Of a stretch of 64,000 nt of DNA, positions 49,585-59,783 are shown one piece after another (the first letter of the stretch is position 1; the number at the start of each line of letters is the position of its first letter). The stretch comes from Bifidobacterium goeldii (GTDB lineage: Bacteria; Actinomycetota; Actinomycetes; Actinomycetales; Bifidobacteriaceae): positions 62,001 to 126,000 of the forward strand of contig NZ_QXGL01000003.1 in the NCBI RefSeq assembly GCF_003951095.1. The letters are read 5' to 3'. Below the pieces are notes generated by a model. That model ran no database searches. It was not told the origin of the DNA and saw only the letters and a program-made list of their open reading frames with translations. The position numbers and the translations under genes were made by a program.

Positions 49585-49881
49585 TCAGCCTCCAGCCCCA
49601 GCAAGGCGCATAGTGAACTGGATTTGCTCTGCCATGGTACTCATACGACGAGCACACGCGTCAGCACGTTGACGGAACTGCGTTGCCGCTTTACCCTCCC
49701 AATTAATCTGCTTTGCGTGGTTGAGCGTTGTACCAGCTTGATCTTGTGCAACAAGTGCTGAACGGCTTGTGATACCAACAAGATTGCGAGCAGTGCTTGC
49801 TGCGGCATTGCAGGGGCATTGCGTGTATGCAAACGGTGAGACCGTGCTGCCAAAAGGTGATGATGTGAGAAAAGCGTTCAT
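49585..49881 (-). CDS. WXG100-like small protein
   Basis: A 98-aa protein with the WXG-like turn W61-E-G63 in INWEGKAATQFRQRADACARRM, flanked by helical stretches; the first ~30 residues are Ser/Pro/Cys-containing and less typical. It lies immediately upstream of the lipase-like gene and ends 1 base before its ATG. WXG100 proteins are substrates or chaperone partners of type VII secretion, so it may escort the lipase. The frame extends to TTG 49917; ATG 49881 lies inside an inverted repeat. Confidence 0.7.
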   Translation of the reverse strand: MNAFLTSSPFGSTVSPFAYTQCPCNAAASTARNLVGITSRSALVAQDQAGTTLNHAKQINWEGKAATQFRQRADACARRMSTMAEQIQFTMRLAGAGG

Positions 49882-49909
49882 GCTCCCATCAACGCATACA
49901 TGAACGCTT
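49872..49909. promoter_or_regulatory. Inverted repeat over the start of the WXG100-like gene
   Basis: AAGCGTTCATG (49872-49882) is the exact reverse complement of 49899-49909. The start codon lies in one arm, so an mRNA hairpin could mask initiation, or the palindrome could be a protein-binding site. Confidence 0.45.
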
Positions 49910-50042
49910 GACGGCAAGCTGAACAGACAATGTGGTCGAAGGCTACCGGGTTATCCACAACAACGGCGTGTCGTCCACATGGTATGCACAGCGTTCATGA
50001 ACACCAGTGTGAACGGCACGCCTCAAACAAGTAACGCGTGCA

Positions 50043-50681
50043 TCACCACGGTTTTGGTGTTTGTGTTCCAGAATTCTTGGTATTGGACGCACTATCAGAT
50101 TTGGTAGAGGACGGCGAAGAGCCAGAAGGTGTTGACTGTTGATTGGCTTTCAACAATTCATCAACCTTATCGCGCTGCTCTTGCGTCAAACCATCATGTG
50201 ACTTGCTATCTGCGGAATCAGTATTCGCCGAGCTTGTATTCGCAGCCGTCGCGCTGGTGTCACCGCGCTGTTCGCGCAGTCGAGCAGCAATATCCGCAGT
50301 GAGTTCCTGTGAGATTGCAGCGTTCGTTGCAATAGACTGCTTGACTTGCGGCAGTAACAGCACAGCAGGCGAACTCGCATCTGCAAACTGGGCATCAACC
50401 TGCTGCTGTTTTGCGGCAAGTGCATCTAAATCAGCACTTGCATCATCAAGAGTTTTCAAGTTGCGCGTCAATTGCTGTGTTGCCTGATTAAACGTATTGA
50501 CCGAGGTAAGATTCACCGCGGCAATTACCCCACCACACAAGCAGCAGACGGCCAGCACGCCAATGCATATACGCGCAGGCAATCCAGCACGAGCAGTACG
50601 GGCTGAACGAGCAGGAACACGCGCAGCATCAGAAACACGCGCAGTACCGGATGACAATGCATGAGATTGGGAAGCACTCAC
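50043..50681 (-). CDS. Single-pass membrane protein with extracytoplasmic coiled coil
   Basis: A 212-aa protein of no function known to me. One transmembrane helix (about residues 35-58) follows a basic N-terminus. After it comes a coiled-coil-like segment (NQATQQLTRNLKTLDDASADLDALAAKQQQVD) and a Ser/Asn/Thr-rich tail with a second short helical stretch. It is the last gene of the MoxR-VWA operon. AAGGAGG at 50687-50693 sets GTG 50681, which overlaps the upstream stop (GTGA). Confidence 0.75.
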   Translation of the reverse strand: MSASQSHALSSGTARVSDAARVPARSARTARAGLPARICIGVLAVCCLCGGVIAAVNLTSVNTFNQATQQLTRNLKTLDDASADLDALAAKQQQVDAQFADASSPAVLLLPQVKQSIATNAAISQELTADIAARLREQRGDTSATAANTSSANTDSADSKSHDGLTQEQRDKVDELLKANQQSTPSGSSPSSTKSDSASNTKNSGTQTPKPW

Positions 50682-51721
50682 AGCATCCTCCTTGACATGG
50701 CAATCCAAGCGCCCAACTCCCAAGCGAGAAGCACACTCAACGCGATAGCAAACGGCCAGACCACCGGTATTGCCCGTTCACGAGTTTTCGGGGTCGTTGT
50801 GAGCTTCCACTGTTCTGAGATTTTGGCTGATAGCGCGTTTGCAATCGTATGCGTGGCATCCATGTGCACATACGATCCGCCCATTTCATCGGCAATATCG
50901 CGCAAATTATTCTCATCAAGCTTAGAAATACCAGGCTGCCCAGTGGTCGGGTCAATAACCCACTGCTGTGCCTGATCGCTTTGCCCATTGGTGTTTCCTA
51001 CACCATCAGCAATATTCGGAATCGTGCCGCCATCTGTTGAGCCCACGCCGATCGTAAACGCATCATCAAGATAACGGCGCAGTGTTGAATAGCTACGGCG
51101 CGTAACCGTGGACGTTTGCTCACCATCCGTGATCATATACAGGACAATCACATCATCTGGATGCTGATTGCGAATCGACTTGAGCGACAGCATCAGCTGA
51201 TCAAGCGGCGCGTCAAGACTCGAGCCAGCCGATACTGAAGTTGCCTCGGCCGTTAACGTATCCGCCCAGTTCGTAATCGCATTGGAATCAGGCGTCAACG
51301 GTACGTCAAGCGTGCCACTGGCACCGAATCGCAGTGCTGCAAAACTGGAATCCGCGTATCGAGCGGTTATATCATTCACTGCTTGACGGGCCGCATCCAA
51401 ACGACTGGAAACAGTGTCAGAGCCATACTGTGCGTCTGCAACAGCCATCGAACCAGTAACATCAACGGCAACCACCACATCGGTAGCATTCACCGCACGA
51501 CTCGTCGTGGTTTCAATAACGCTCGGAGTCAATGCCATTACAGCGGCAAGCACACACATGAGCACGCGGCGTACGCACGCTGTCACTGTTTCATCACTCG
51601 CACCGTGAGCACTACGGCGCACATGCAGCACAATAGCGGCAATCGCCATAATGATCATGAGCGCGGCCAGTATACTGCCTGCCGGCCAGCCCAACGCGGG
51701 GGAGAGGGTTAATCCGTTCAT
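50678..51721 (-). CDS. VWA-domain membrane protein (second of pair)
   Basis: A 347-aa von Willebrand A protein: two N-terminal hydrophobic segments (~12-35, 52-72), a VWA domain facing outward, and a C-terminal transmembrane helix (~320-342). The MIDAS motif is VAVDVTGSM, with Thr in place of the usual first Ser of DxSxS; MITDGEQ and a conserved Asp also fit a metal site. GGAGG upstream and an ATGA overlap with the preceding gene set ATG 51721. Confidence 0.85.
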   Translation of the reverse strand: MNGLTLSPALGWPAGSILAALMIIMAIAAIVLHVRRSAHGASDETVTACVRRVLMCVLAAVMALTPSVIETTTSRAVNATDVVVAVDVTGSMAVADAQYGSDTVSSRLDAARQAVNDITARYADSSFAALRFGASGTLDVPLTPDSNAITNWADTLTAEATSVSAGSSLDAPLDQLMLSLKSIRNQHPDDVIVLYMITDGEQTSTVTRRSYSTLRRYLDDAFTIGVGSTDGGTIPNIADGVGNTNGQSDQAQQWVIDPTTGQPGISKLDENNLRDIADEMGGSYVHMDATHTIANALSAKISEQWKLTTTPKTRERAIPVVWPFAIALSVLLAWELGAWIAMSRRML

Positions 51722-52800
51722 CGCCTCAACCTCCAAGCTACAAGCATCCACGCGGCCGTGCACAGTACTAATGCCAGTGTCCACCAGCCCGGCACATCAA
51801 TGAGCGATGCAAGCTCACGTTGCTTATTCTCATTCACACGTCGATGGTCAATTTCACGCACCAAACCGCTGATATCAGAGGCTGCGGATTGCGTCAGGAA
51901 AACACCGCCATGAGATTCAATCTGCTGTTGCATCTGCACAGTCGTCTCATCTGATTCGCTTTGCGTAGGGCCAGAATACAAGCCATCCACGCTAATATGC
52001 GCAGCACTCGTCAAATCAAGCGCTTGTGTGAGCGTATAGGTTGGCGTACCAGAAGCCACATTGTCAGTAGCTAGTACGATTGAAGCGGCACGGCGAGTCG
52101 ACGCACTTGACGAGCTGCCAGAATCTGCACTCTGATCTGACCCGTATACAAAACCGGGCAGCATGGCTGCACAACTGACCAAACCATCGCCAATCAGCGA
52201 CGTAGAATCCTTACGATTCTGCGTGCCCTCAAGCCAATCAGAAATACGCTGATAATCCTTATCGCTCATCTTGTCGATATCATCTTGCGTTTCAACGCCA
52301 CGTAACGCTTGAGCCGCAGCTTTGAGCTGACTGGTCACAAGATCATAATCGTCAGTGAGCGGAAACACGGTGCGTGAAGTCGAATTAAAAATGCTCAAAC
52401 CGATACGCTCGCCTTGGAAACTATTCACCAAGTCAAGATAGGTTTCAATAACCGCGCGATCATACGGCAGCGTCGAGCCAGAAACATCCAAACACAGCAC
52501 AATATCCCGGCTCGCAGAACGCTCCGCATTACGGTCAACCACTGCAGGGCGAGCAATGAGCACAACGGTGAGTGCTAATGCTCCAACCAGCAACACTACA
52601 GCCAACCGGTTCAATACGCGCCACTGGTGGAATAGCCGAGAGGTGTACTCAGTGTTGAGATCGTCGTCAAGATTGTAGACGCGCGCAGCATCACCGCTCA
52701 TACGCTTACGCCCGAATACCACAGCGATGAGCGTTACGAGCGCAACAATGACGACCACGGCGATAAGTGCCGCCCACGGCCACAGCCAATGCAAGGTCAT
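51718..52800 (-). CDS. VWA-domain membrane protein (first of pair)
   Basis: A 360-aa von Willebrand A protein in the same architecture: N-terminal helix (~5-30), second helix (~65-88), VWA domain with canonical MIDAS CLDVSGSTLP, and a C-terminal helix (~335-355). In this family, paired VWA proteins work with a MoxR ATPase, possibly to assemble or metal-load an envelope complex; the role in bifidobacteria is unknown. ATG 52800 overlaps the upstream stop and follows AAAGGTGG. Confidence 0.87.
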   Translation of the reverse strand: MTLHWLWPWAALIAVVVIVALVTLIAVVFGRKRMSGDAARVYNLDDDLNTEYTSRLFHQWRVLNRLAVVLLVGALALTVVLIARPAVVDRNAERSASRDIVLCLDVSGSTLPYDRAVIETYLDLVNSFQGERIGLSIFNSTSRTVFPLTDDYDLVTSQLKAAAQALRGVETQDDIDKMSDKDYQRISDWLEGTQNRKDSTSLIGDGLVSCAAMLPGFVYGSDQSADSGSSSSASTRRAASIVLATDNVASGTPTYTLTQALDLTSAAHISVDGLYSGPTQSESDETTVQMQQQIESHGGVFLTQSAASDISGLVREIDHRRVNENKQRELASLIDVPGWWTLALVLCTAAWMLVAWRLRR

Positions 52801-53354
52801 CGACGCCACCTTTCCACAAGATTCGACACCCATTCCGCGCCCTGCTCCACGCTGATTTCACGAGCACGCAGATTCAACGCTGCATCAGCAAACTCTGGCG
52901 GATACAATGCTTCGATCGTTTGCCGCAAGAGTGTAAAGCCAGTCGGCCCGGATGTTCCAGCATGATGAGGATACGCACTTAAGTCACGCAGCGTGGCAGT
53001 GCTCAGATCTCGTCCGGTTTGCTCAGATGCGAATGCGCGAGCAATGCCCGCAAGCTGCGCGAACGCTTCCTCACGGGATAGGTCACCGTGCTGATTGCGA
53101 TCAACAACATCACTGATACGTTCCAGCCACACGGAAGTAGCCGAGCGCGCGCGATGAGCTCCCTGCGCAGTAGTAGCGCGAGCCGGTGTGCGACGCGGGC
53201 GTGAAAGAATCACGATGAGTACTGTCAGTGCTATGGCGAGCGTAAAACAGGCGATCATCGCAGGGACGAGCATGTTTGCAATGGTGATTTCACTGACCGG
53301 AGTACGATTCGCGGCGATTGCTGAAAAACTCGGTAAGACGGTTAGCGCGTTCAT
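52797..53354 (-). CDS. Small membrane protein of the MoxR-VWA operon
   Basis: A 185-aa protein with one clear transmembrane helix (about residues 28-52) and a cytoplasmic Ala/Arg-rich helical domain. By position (between DUF58 and VWA genes) and layout it resembles DUF4381-type subunits of such operons, but sequence similarity could not be tested. Overlaps both neighbours by 4 bases. Confidence 0.75.
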   Translation of the reverse strand: MNALTVLPSFSAIAANRTPVSEITIANMLVPAMIACFTLAIALTVLIVILSRPRRTPARATTAQGAHRARSATSVWLERISDVVDRNQHGDLSREEAFAQLAGIARAFASEQTGRDLSTATLRDLSAYPHHAGTSGPTGFTLLRQTIEALYPPEFADAALNLRAREISVEQGAEWVSNLVERWRR

Positions 53355-54358
53355 ACAGCACCGCCTTTTCGAGAACGCGAACGTGAGGTGCTCGAAGCTG
53401 TGCTAGCCGAGGCATCTGCAACCAATCGAGACAAATCCGGAGCTTCACGCAGCTGATTGCGCCCATAGCGCGCCTGAGATAGCGACACGAGTTTTACGAA
53501 CGCGTCAAACATGGCCTCACTTGACGTTGCACGAATCATACGCGAACCATGCTTCGACAATTCATGCTCTAACGCGGCAGTTACATAACTGCGGTGCACA
53601 GTCACGTGTTCAGCCGCGCGCTGATTGACAAGGAATGCGGGTACACGTCGGCCGGAAAGACCATCAAACACTGTTCGGCCGGGTTCGAATGGGTTAATCG
53701 TGGCTGCAGTAATCAGCACCAGCGGGTGCGTTGCCGCAAGATCACCGATCGCCTGAACATGACGCTGCGCGAGCGCGAACTCATCGGTAGCAAGCACAAT
53801 CAACGCGTTACGATCGCGGATACGCCGCGCATAGCTGAGCAGCGCATCCAAGTTGCGTTCGCGTGTCCAATCGCGTTCCAACGCGCGATCTAACGTACGT
53901 TCGAACTGTGCAAACCCACCGTTGAATGGCACGCGCGTAATGGAACGCGCGTCGCCCATCACGAGAGAAATATCATCACTGCGGCGCAATGATAGTGCGG
54001 CAAACATACGCAACGCATTGGCAGCTACTTGCCATGCATACTCGCCGTTGTCGCATGAGCCAGTCATTTCACGGCCAACATCAAGGAGCATCCACACGCG
54101 GCTGGTTACTAAGCGTGCGTGCTGCACTACCATTGGCCGGCCCATACGAGCACTGGTTTTCCAGTCAATCAGACGTGACTCATCGCCCGGCTCATACACG
54201 CGAATATCCATGGGATCATCGCTGCCTCCGCGACGCCCAGATGCGTGTTCGCCCTCAAGCACGCCCAATGCTTTGCGCACGGTCGGCAAACTTAACGAGG
54301 TTCCGAGCGATTCGATCTTCCTGCGAATCGGATCGTCGGAACGTGCCGTATCGATCAT
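53351..54358 (-). CDS. DUF58-domain protein
   Basis: A 335-aa soluble protein with the DUF58 signature RxYxPGDxxRxIDWKxSAR (DIRVYEPGDESRLIDWKTSAR) followed by a VWA-like domain (VWMLLDVGREM). DUF58 proteins accompany MoxR ATPases in nearly all such operons. The C-terminus is Ser/Arg-rich. ATGA overlap with moxR. Confidence 0.9.
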   Translation of the reverse strand: MIDTARSDDPIRRKIESLGTSLSLPTVRKALGVLEGEHASGRRGGSDDPMDIRVYEPGDESRLIDWKTSARMGRPMVVQHARLVTSRVWMLLDVGREMTGSCDNGEYAWQVAANALRMFAALSLRRSDDISLVMGDARSITRVPFNGGFAQFERTLDRALERDWTRERNLDALLSYARRIRDRNALIVLATDEFALAQRHVQAIGDLAATHPLVLITAATINPFEPGRTVFDGLSGRRVPAFLVNQRAAEHVTVHRSYVTAALEHELSKHGSRMIRATSSEAMFDAFVKLVSLSQARYGRNQLREAPDLSRLVADASASTASSTSRSRSRKGGAV

Positions 54359-55440
54359 GGGACGCGAACCGCCTCAACAATACGATCAACAATCTGATCG
54401 CCAGTCACCCCGTCAGCCATCGCTTCAAACGTCAGCAGAATACGGTGACGAAGCACTTCATGCGCCCACGTTTTCACGTCTTCGGGGATTACATAATCGC
54501 GTCCAGACAACAATGCATTCGCCTGACCGGCGCGCACGAGTGCGATCGAAGCACGCGGGCTAGCACCAAGACGCACCAGCGAGCTCAAGCCCTGCAACGG
54601 GCGCGATCCAGCACCACGCGAAGTGGCTGCCAAATCAACGGCGTAGCGCATAATCGCGTCCGACACGTGTACGCGACGAGCTGCAGTGCGCAAGAATTCC
54701 ACGTCACGCACTTGCACTACTTCAGTTGACAAGCTTGCCGGGTCAAACACATCTGTACCACGGCGCGTAAGCAGTGCCAGCATGCGGGTTTCTTCATCAG
54801 CGCTTGGGTAGGTCATCACCGCTTTCATCATGAAACGGTCCATCTGCGCTTCGGGCAGATTAAACGTGCCTTCTTCCTCAATGGGGTTCTGCGTGGCGAT
54901 CACCATAAACGGCTTAGGCAGTGCAATACGCTCGCCGCCGATCGTTGTTGCTCCCTCAGCCATCGCCTCAAGCATGGCAGACTGTGTTTTCGCATTGGAA
55001 CGGTTGATTTCATCAAGCAGCACAAAATTGGCGTGAATTGGGCCGATTTGTGTTGAGAAACGCTGAGACGCAAAATCAAACACTTGCGTGCCCACCAGAT
55101 CAGAAGGCATGAGATCTGGTGTGCACTGCACGCGCTTGAACGTACCGGATACGGAAGTTGCCAACGTTTGTGCTGCAGTGGTTTTTGCCAAACCTGGCAC
55201 TGATTCGATGAGAATATGACCACCAGCGACCAGTGTGACGATCAACGATTCGCGTAAATCGTCCTGACCGACCAGCGTTTGCGCAAACCGTGCACGAATA
55301 CGGTCAGCAAGCTGACGAGCACGGGTAAGGTCATCAGCATTCAATGCAGACGGTGATTGCGCGGGCGTTGGCAGCGGCACGCCTGCGGCCGGCTGCTGAG
55401 GTATCGAAGGTTTAGGAGGAAATAAAGCCATGGTGCTCAC
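54355..55440 (-). CDS. MoxR-family AAA ATPase
   Basis: A 361-aa MoxR ATPase, first gene of the operon. A Pro-rich N-terminus (~1-35) precedes the AAA core: Walker A-like GGHILIESVPGLAKTT, Walker B NFVLLDEINRS, sensor ATQNPIEEEGTFNLPEAQMDRF, and the C-terminal winged/lid domain. MoxR proteins act as chaperone-like ATPases for VWA partners. Start GTG 55440 or ATG 55431. Confidence 0.93.
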   Translation of the reverse strand: MSTMALFPPKPSIPQQPAAGVPLPTPAQSPSALNADDLTRARQLADRIRARFAQTLVGQDDLRESLIVTLVAGGHILIESVPGLAKTTAAQTLATSVSGTFKRVQCTPDLMPSDLVGTQVFDFASQRFSTQIGPIHANFVLLDEINRSNAKTQSAMLEAMAEGATTIGGERIALPKPFMVIATQNPIEEEGTFNLPEAQMDRFMMKAVMTYPSADEETRMLALLTRRGTDVFDPASLSTEVVQVRDVEFLRTAARRVHVSDAIMRYAVDLAATSRGAGSRPLQGLSSLVRLGASPRASIALVRAGQANALLSGRDYVIPEDVKTWAHEVLRHRILLTFEAMADGVTGDQIVDRIVEAVRVP

Positions 55441-55528
55441 TTCGTCGGTTTGAATTCGTACATTGATGATTATGTGTGCTGAACGGTTTGCGTTTCAGCA
55501 TTGTAGCCGTTCCGCCTGCGTGCGTCGT

Positions 55529-56302
55529 CTATTCGAAGGACGGTTGCACAGGGGTTGGGACTTGTGCTTGCTCATGTGATGGCGTGCTGGGTTGTGTGCT
55601 GGTCAAGCTCCAGTCCACAGGAGTTGCGCCCATAGCAATAAGGGCTTGATTGGCCCGAGAGAACGGTTTTGAACCAAAAAATCCACGCGATGCAGACAGG
55701 GGGCTAGGGTGCGGGGATTTGATAATAACGGCGTTGGTGAGCAGCGGCTCTAGGCTTTGTGCGTTTCGCCCCCAGAGAATTGCCACGAGTGGCAATGGCT
55801 TGCCATTGCTGTCTGTTCGCGCATTCAGCGCGCGAATTGCTGCCTCAGTGATTGGCTCCCAACCTTTGCCTTGATGACTGTTAGGGCGCCCGACGCCTAC
55901 GGTTAAACACCTGTTGAGGAGCATGACGCCGCGCTGCGTCCATGGCGTTAAGTCACCATTGGCTGGCATGGGAACATGCACATCATCAACGAGTTCTTTA
56001 TAAATATTGATCAAGCTTTTCGGCAATGGGCGCACATCCGGTGCTACGCAAAAGCTCAAACCTACTGGATGGCCAGGTGTGGGGTAAGGGTCTTGCCCAA
56101 CAATCAGCACCTTAATGGAGTCAAACGGTATGGTGAAGGCGCGCAAAATGTTATGGCTTGCAGGCAGATAGTGGCGTCCTGCGGCTAGTTCTGCGCGCAG
56201 AAAATCCCCCATATGATGAATTTGCGGCTCGACGTCAGCCAGCGCGTGCGCCCAACCGGGCTCGACTAGCTGCGATAGCGGCTTGATATGCGTTTCGCTC
56301 AT
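55529..56302 (-). CDS. ung: Uracil-DNA glycosylase, family 1
   Basis: Ung (257 aa) excises uracil from DNA. Motif [21 protein letters not shown] contains the catalytic Asp; the second motif is [18 protein letters not shown] with the catalytic His. A C-terminal Pro/Ser/Thr/Gln-rich tail of ~30 residues is extra. The frame extends to 56359 but [17 protein letters not shown] from ATG 56302 fits the family; no clear Shine-Dalgarno is seen. Confidence 0.96.
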   Translation of the reverse strand: MSETHIKPLSQLVEPGWAHALADVEPQIHHMGDFLRAELAAGRHYLPASHNILRAFTIPFDSIKVLIVGQDPYPTPGHPVGLSFCVAPDVRPLPKSLINIYKELVDDVHVPMPANGDLTPWTQRGVMLLNRCLTVGVGRPNSHQGKGWEPITEAAIRALNARTDSNGKPLPLVAILWGRNAQSLEPLLTNAVIIKSPHPSPLSASRGFFGSKPFSRANQALIAMGATPVDWSLTSTQPSTPSHEQAQVPTPVQPSFE

Positions 56303-56434
56303 GGGTACCACTGTAGGCGAGGGCGCCGAGCGTGTCGAAGCTGTGCATATCCGGTGCATGACACGGACCTCATGCCCGCTTGGGACACCATGCCCGATAG
56401 ACTATCGGCGTAGTTGATATGGAAGGGTTGTGAT

Positions 56435-57166
56435 ATGGCCAAGGACAAGGAAACGTACACTGCGTATCCGAAGGATGTGTTCGACAATCCGCCGGCGGGC
56501 CCTGTGGGCGTGCACCGCGGTGCCAAATCGGTTGGCGCGCGACTTGCGCCGTTCCTCGCGGTCCTCATTATTGTTGCTGTGATCGGCGTGGGCGTGTGGG
56601 GCGTCTTCTCCGGCACATTTGGTGAGATGATGCACCTCGGATCATCGTCTTCGCAGAGCCAGTCGTCATCTTCGAACAATGCGTCTTCGAAGAGCAATAC
56701 TGATACTTCTGACACGAAGGATTCGACGAACTCGTCGGATACGGCAGATCAGAGTGATACCAGCTCGTCGGATACCTCATCGAGCGATGCGACGAACAAT
56801 GACTCGTCAGCTGAGCAGAACACGGACCAGAACACTGACCAGACCGATCAGAATAATCAGACTGATACGCAGCAGACCACGCCTGAGCAGACGCAGACTG
56901 CAAATAAGGCGACGATGGTCAGGGTGGTGAATGGTACGAAGATCTCTGGCCATGCGGCAAGCAAGTCGTATGTGCTGCAGCAGGCTGGTTATACCAATGT
57001 TGTGGCTGCTAACCCGTCTGGCTCTTTGCCATCTAGCACGGTGGTGTGGTACCAGAATGAGACGGATCTGGCAACAGCAAAGGATGTTGCTGCGACCCTT
57101 GGTATTTCGAATGTTGCGCAGGTAAGCGATCTGTCAGCGCCGGTTGTCGTGGTGCTCATGCAGTGA
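56435..57166 (+). CDS. Membrane-anchored LytR_C-domain protein with long Ser/Thr/Asp linker
   Basis: A 243-aa protein. A cytoplasmic N-terminus (~1-40), one transmembrane helix (~42-62), a low-complexity Ser/Asp/Thr/Gln linker (~70-155), and a C-terminal LytR_C domain (VRVVNGTKISGHA, AGYTNVVAAN, VVWYQNETDLATAKDVAATLG). The domain occurs on cell-wall LytR-CpsA-Psr proteins but here stands alone, so a role at the cell wall is likely but undefined. GAAGGG at 56419-56424 supports ATG 56435 over upstream 56414. Confidence 0.88.
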   Translation: MAKDKETYTAYPKDVFDNPPAGPVGVHRGAKSVGARLAPFLAVLIIVAVIGVGVWGVFSGTFGEMMHLGSSSSQSQSSSSNNASSKSNTDTSDTKDSTNSSDTADQSDTSSSDTSSSDATNNDSSAEQNTDQNTDQTDQNNQTDTQQTTPEQTQTANKATMVRVVNGTKISGHAASKSYVLQQAGYTNVVAANPSGSLPSSTVVWYQNETDLATAKDVAATLGISNVAQVSDLSAPVVVVLMQ

Positions 57167-57510
57167 TTGGCGTATCGCCTTTTTCTTCCCGATAAGGCGC
57201 TCGCTGGTTGACGGGGGCATGCTGGCAACTGCCAGATGTGTCCGCCATTCGGATGAGCATTGTTTGATATGCGGGCAGATACGGGGGTGTGAAGTTTCGC
57301 ACATTTATGTCGGTTCTTGGCACCCCCGTAGTGATTGCGCATATGTCCGGCTTGCCTAGTGCGGCTTAGCTTATGGCTATATTGCTGTATATGCCTTGTG
57401 ATGTCCCCTAGGGCATTACAATGGAGAAAGTCGCGAAGTGGGGGATGCGGTGTGGTTTTGAGTTCTCTTCCGCTTGTTCGCGGCATTTGGAACAAGGGAA
57501 AGAAAAAATC
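57167..57510 (+). other. Structured intergenic region and long leader of the cold-shock gene
   Basis: About 340 bases without a convincing gene. It holds a 14-base palindrome CTGGCAACTGCCAG (57222-57235) and a perfect 10-bp stem TACGGGGGTG/CACCCCCGTA (57280-57289 with 57321-57330) enclosing a 31-base loop that can fold further. TACAAT at 57416-57421 may be the -10 of cspA, leaving a leader of ~85 bases. Cold-shock mRNAs often have structured leaders. Confidence 0.5.
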
Positions 57511-57714
57511 ATGGCACAGGGAACTGTGAAGTTCTTCAGCGCGGGAAAGGGATACGGATTCATTAATCCTGACGATGGTGGTGATGACGTATTCGTCCAC
57601 TACTCGGTGATCCAAGCTGATGGATTCAAGACGCTGAATGAGGGTGATAGGGTCGAATATGAGGCTGAACAGGGGCCGAAAGGTACTCAGGCCACAAAAG
57701 TGGTGAAGCTCTGA
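57511..57714 (+). CDS. cspA: Cold-shock protein (CspA family)
   Basis: A 67-aa single cold-shock domain that binds single-stranded [25 protein letters not shown] (RNP1 KGYGFI) and DVFVHYSVI (RNP2). Most relatives read KWFNAEKGFGFI; here [12 protein letters not shown], a mild variant. AAGGGAAAG precedes ATG 57511; the in-frame extension to 57421 overlaps the promoter and is rejected. A terminator follows. Confidence 0.95.
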   Translation: MAQGTVKFFSAGKGYGFINPDDGGDDVFVHYSVIQADGFKTLNEGDRVEYEAEQGPKGTQATKVVKL

Positions 57715-57736
57715 ATTCGACTTGAATACCTTGTTG

Positions 57737-57777
57737 GGGGAAGGCTCGGCGCATAAACGCCGGGCTTTCCCCTTTTT
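57737..57777 (+). terminator. Intrinsic terminator after cspA
   Basis: A 15-bp stem with two G-U pairs (57737-57751 with 57758-57772) and 6-base loop is followed by five T residues. Confidence 0.9.
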
Positions 57778-57849
57778 GTTTCACGCGTATGTTTCACGCG
57801 GGATTAGTGGCTCAAATTCAAGCCAACAGCGCAATCATGTATACAGATG

Positions 57850-57876
57850 TTGGCACTCGGGCACCGAGAGTGCTAA
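57850..57876. promoter_or_regulatory. CIRCE element 1 (HrcA operator)
   Basis: TTGGCACTC-9-GAGTGCTAA: one mismatch to the CIRCE consensus TTAGCACTC-N9-GAGTGCTAA. Upstream of groEL. Confidence 0.92.
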
Positions 57877-57884
57877 TCTCCCAA

Positions 57885-57911
57885 TTAGCACTCGGGGCAT
57901 GAGAGTGATAA
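57885..57911. promoter_or_regulatory. CIRCE element 2 (HrcA operator)
   Basis: TTAGCACTC-9-GAGTGATAA: one mismatch to consensus, in the right arm. It starts 9 bases after CIRCE 1; the two mismatches fall in opposite arms. Confidence 0.92.
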
Positions 57912-57970
57912 CCGGCAGCTGACGGCTGGCAATCACGCCCGTGACTTGCGGGTGGAAACTAGTACCGTGA

Positions 57971-59620
<1,650 letters not shown>

Positions 59621-59681
59621 TCGAAGCCCCAAGTCGATAACCGCTGACGCTGAGCGAACGGTCGCTCAGACGTGTTGACCG

Positions 59682-59720
59682 GTAAGGGGAGATGCTCCGT
59701 AACGGAGTGTCTCCCCTTAC
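59682..59720. terminator. Terminator hairpin after groEL
   Basis: An 18-bp stem with two G-U pairs (59682-59699 with 59703-59720) and 3-base loop lies between convergent groEL and the WXG100 gene. Confidence 0.85.
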
Positions 59721-59783
59721 TGCGTTGTTGGCCAGTAGCGTCCATCAATGTTTCCAGCGATGATGCGCACAGTGCAACAACTG

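Noticed and set aside
49951..49959. Perfect DnaA box TTATCCACA, with another at 60317-60325
   Set aside because: Isolated single copies; an origin would need a cluster near dnaA/dnaN, which are absent.
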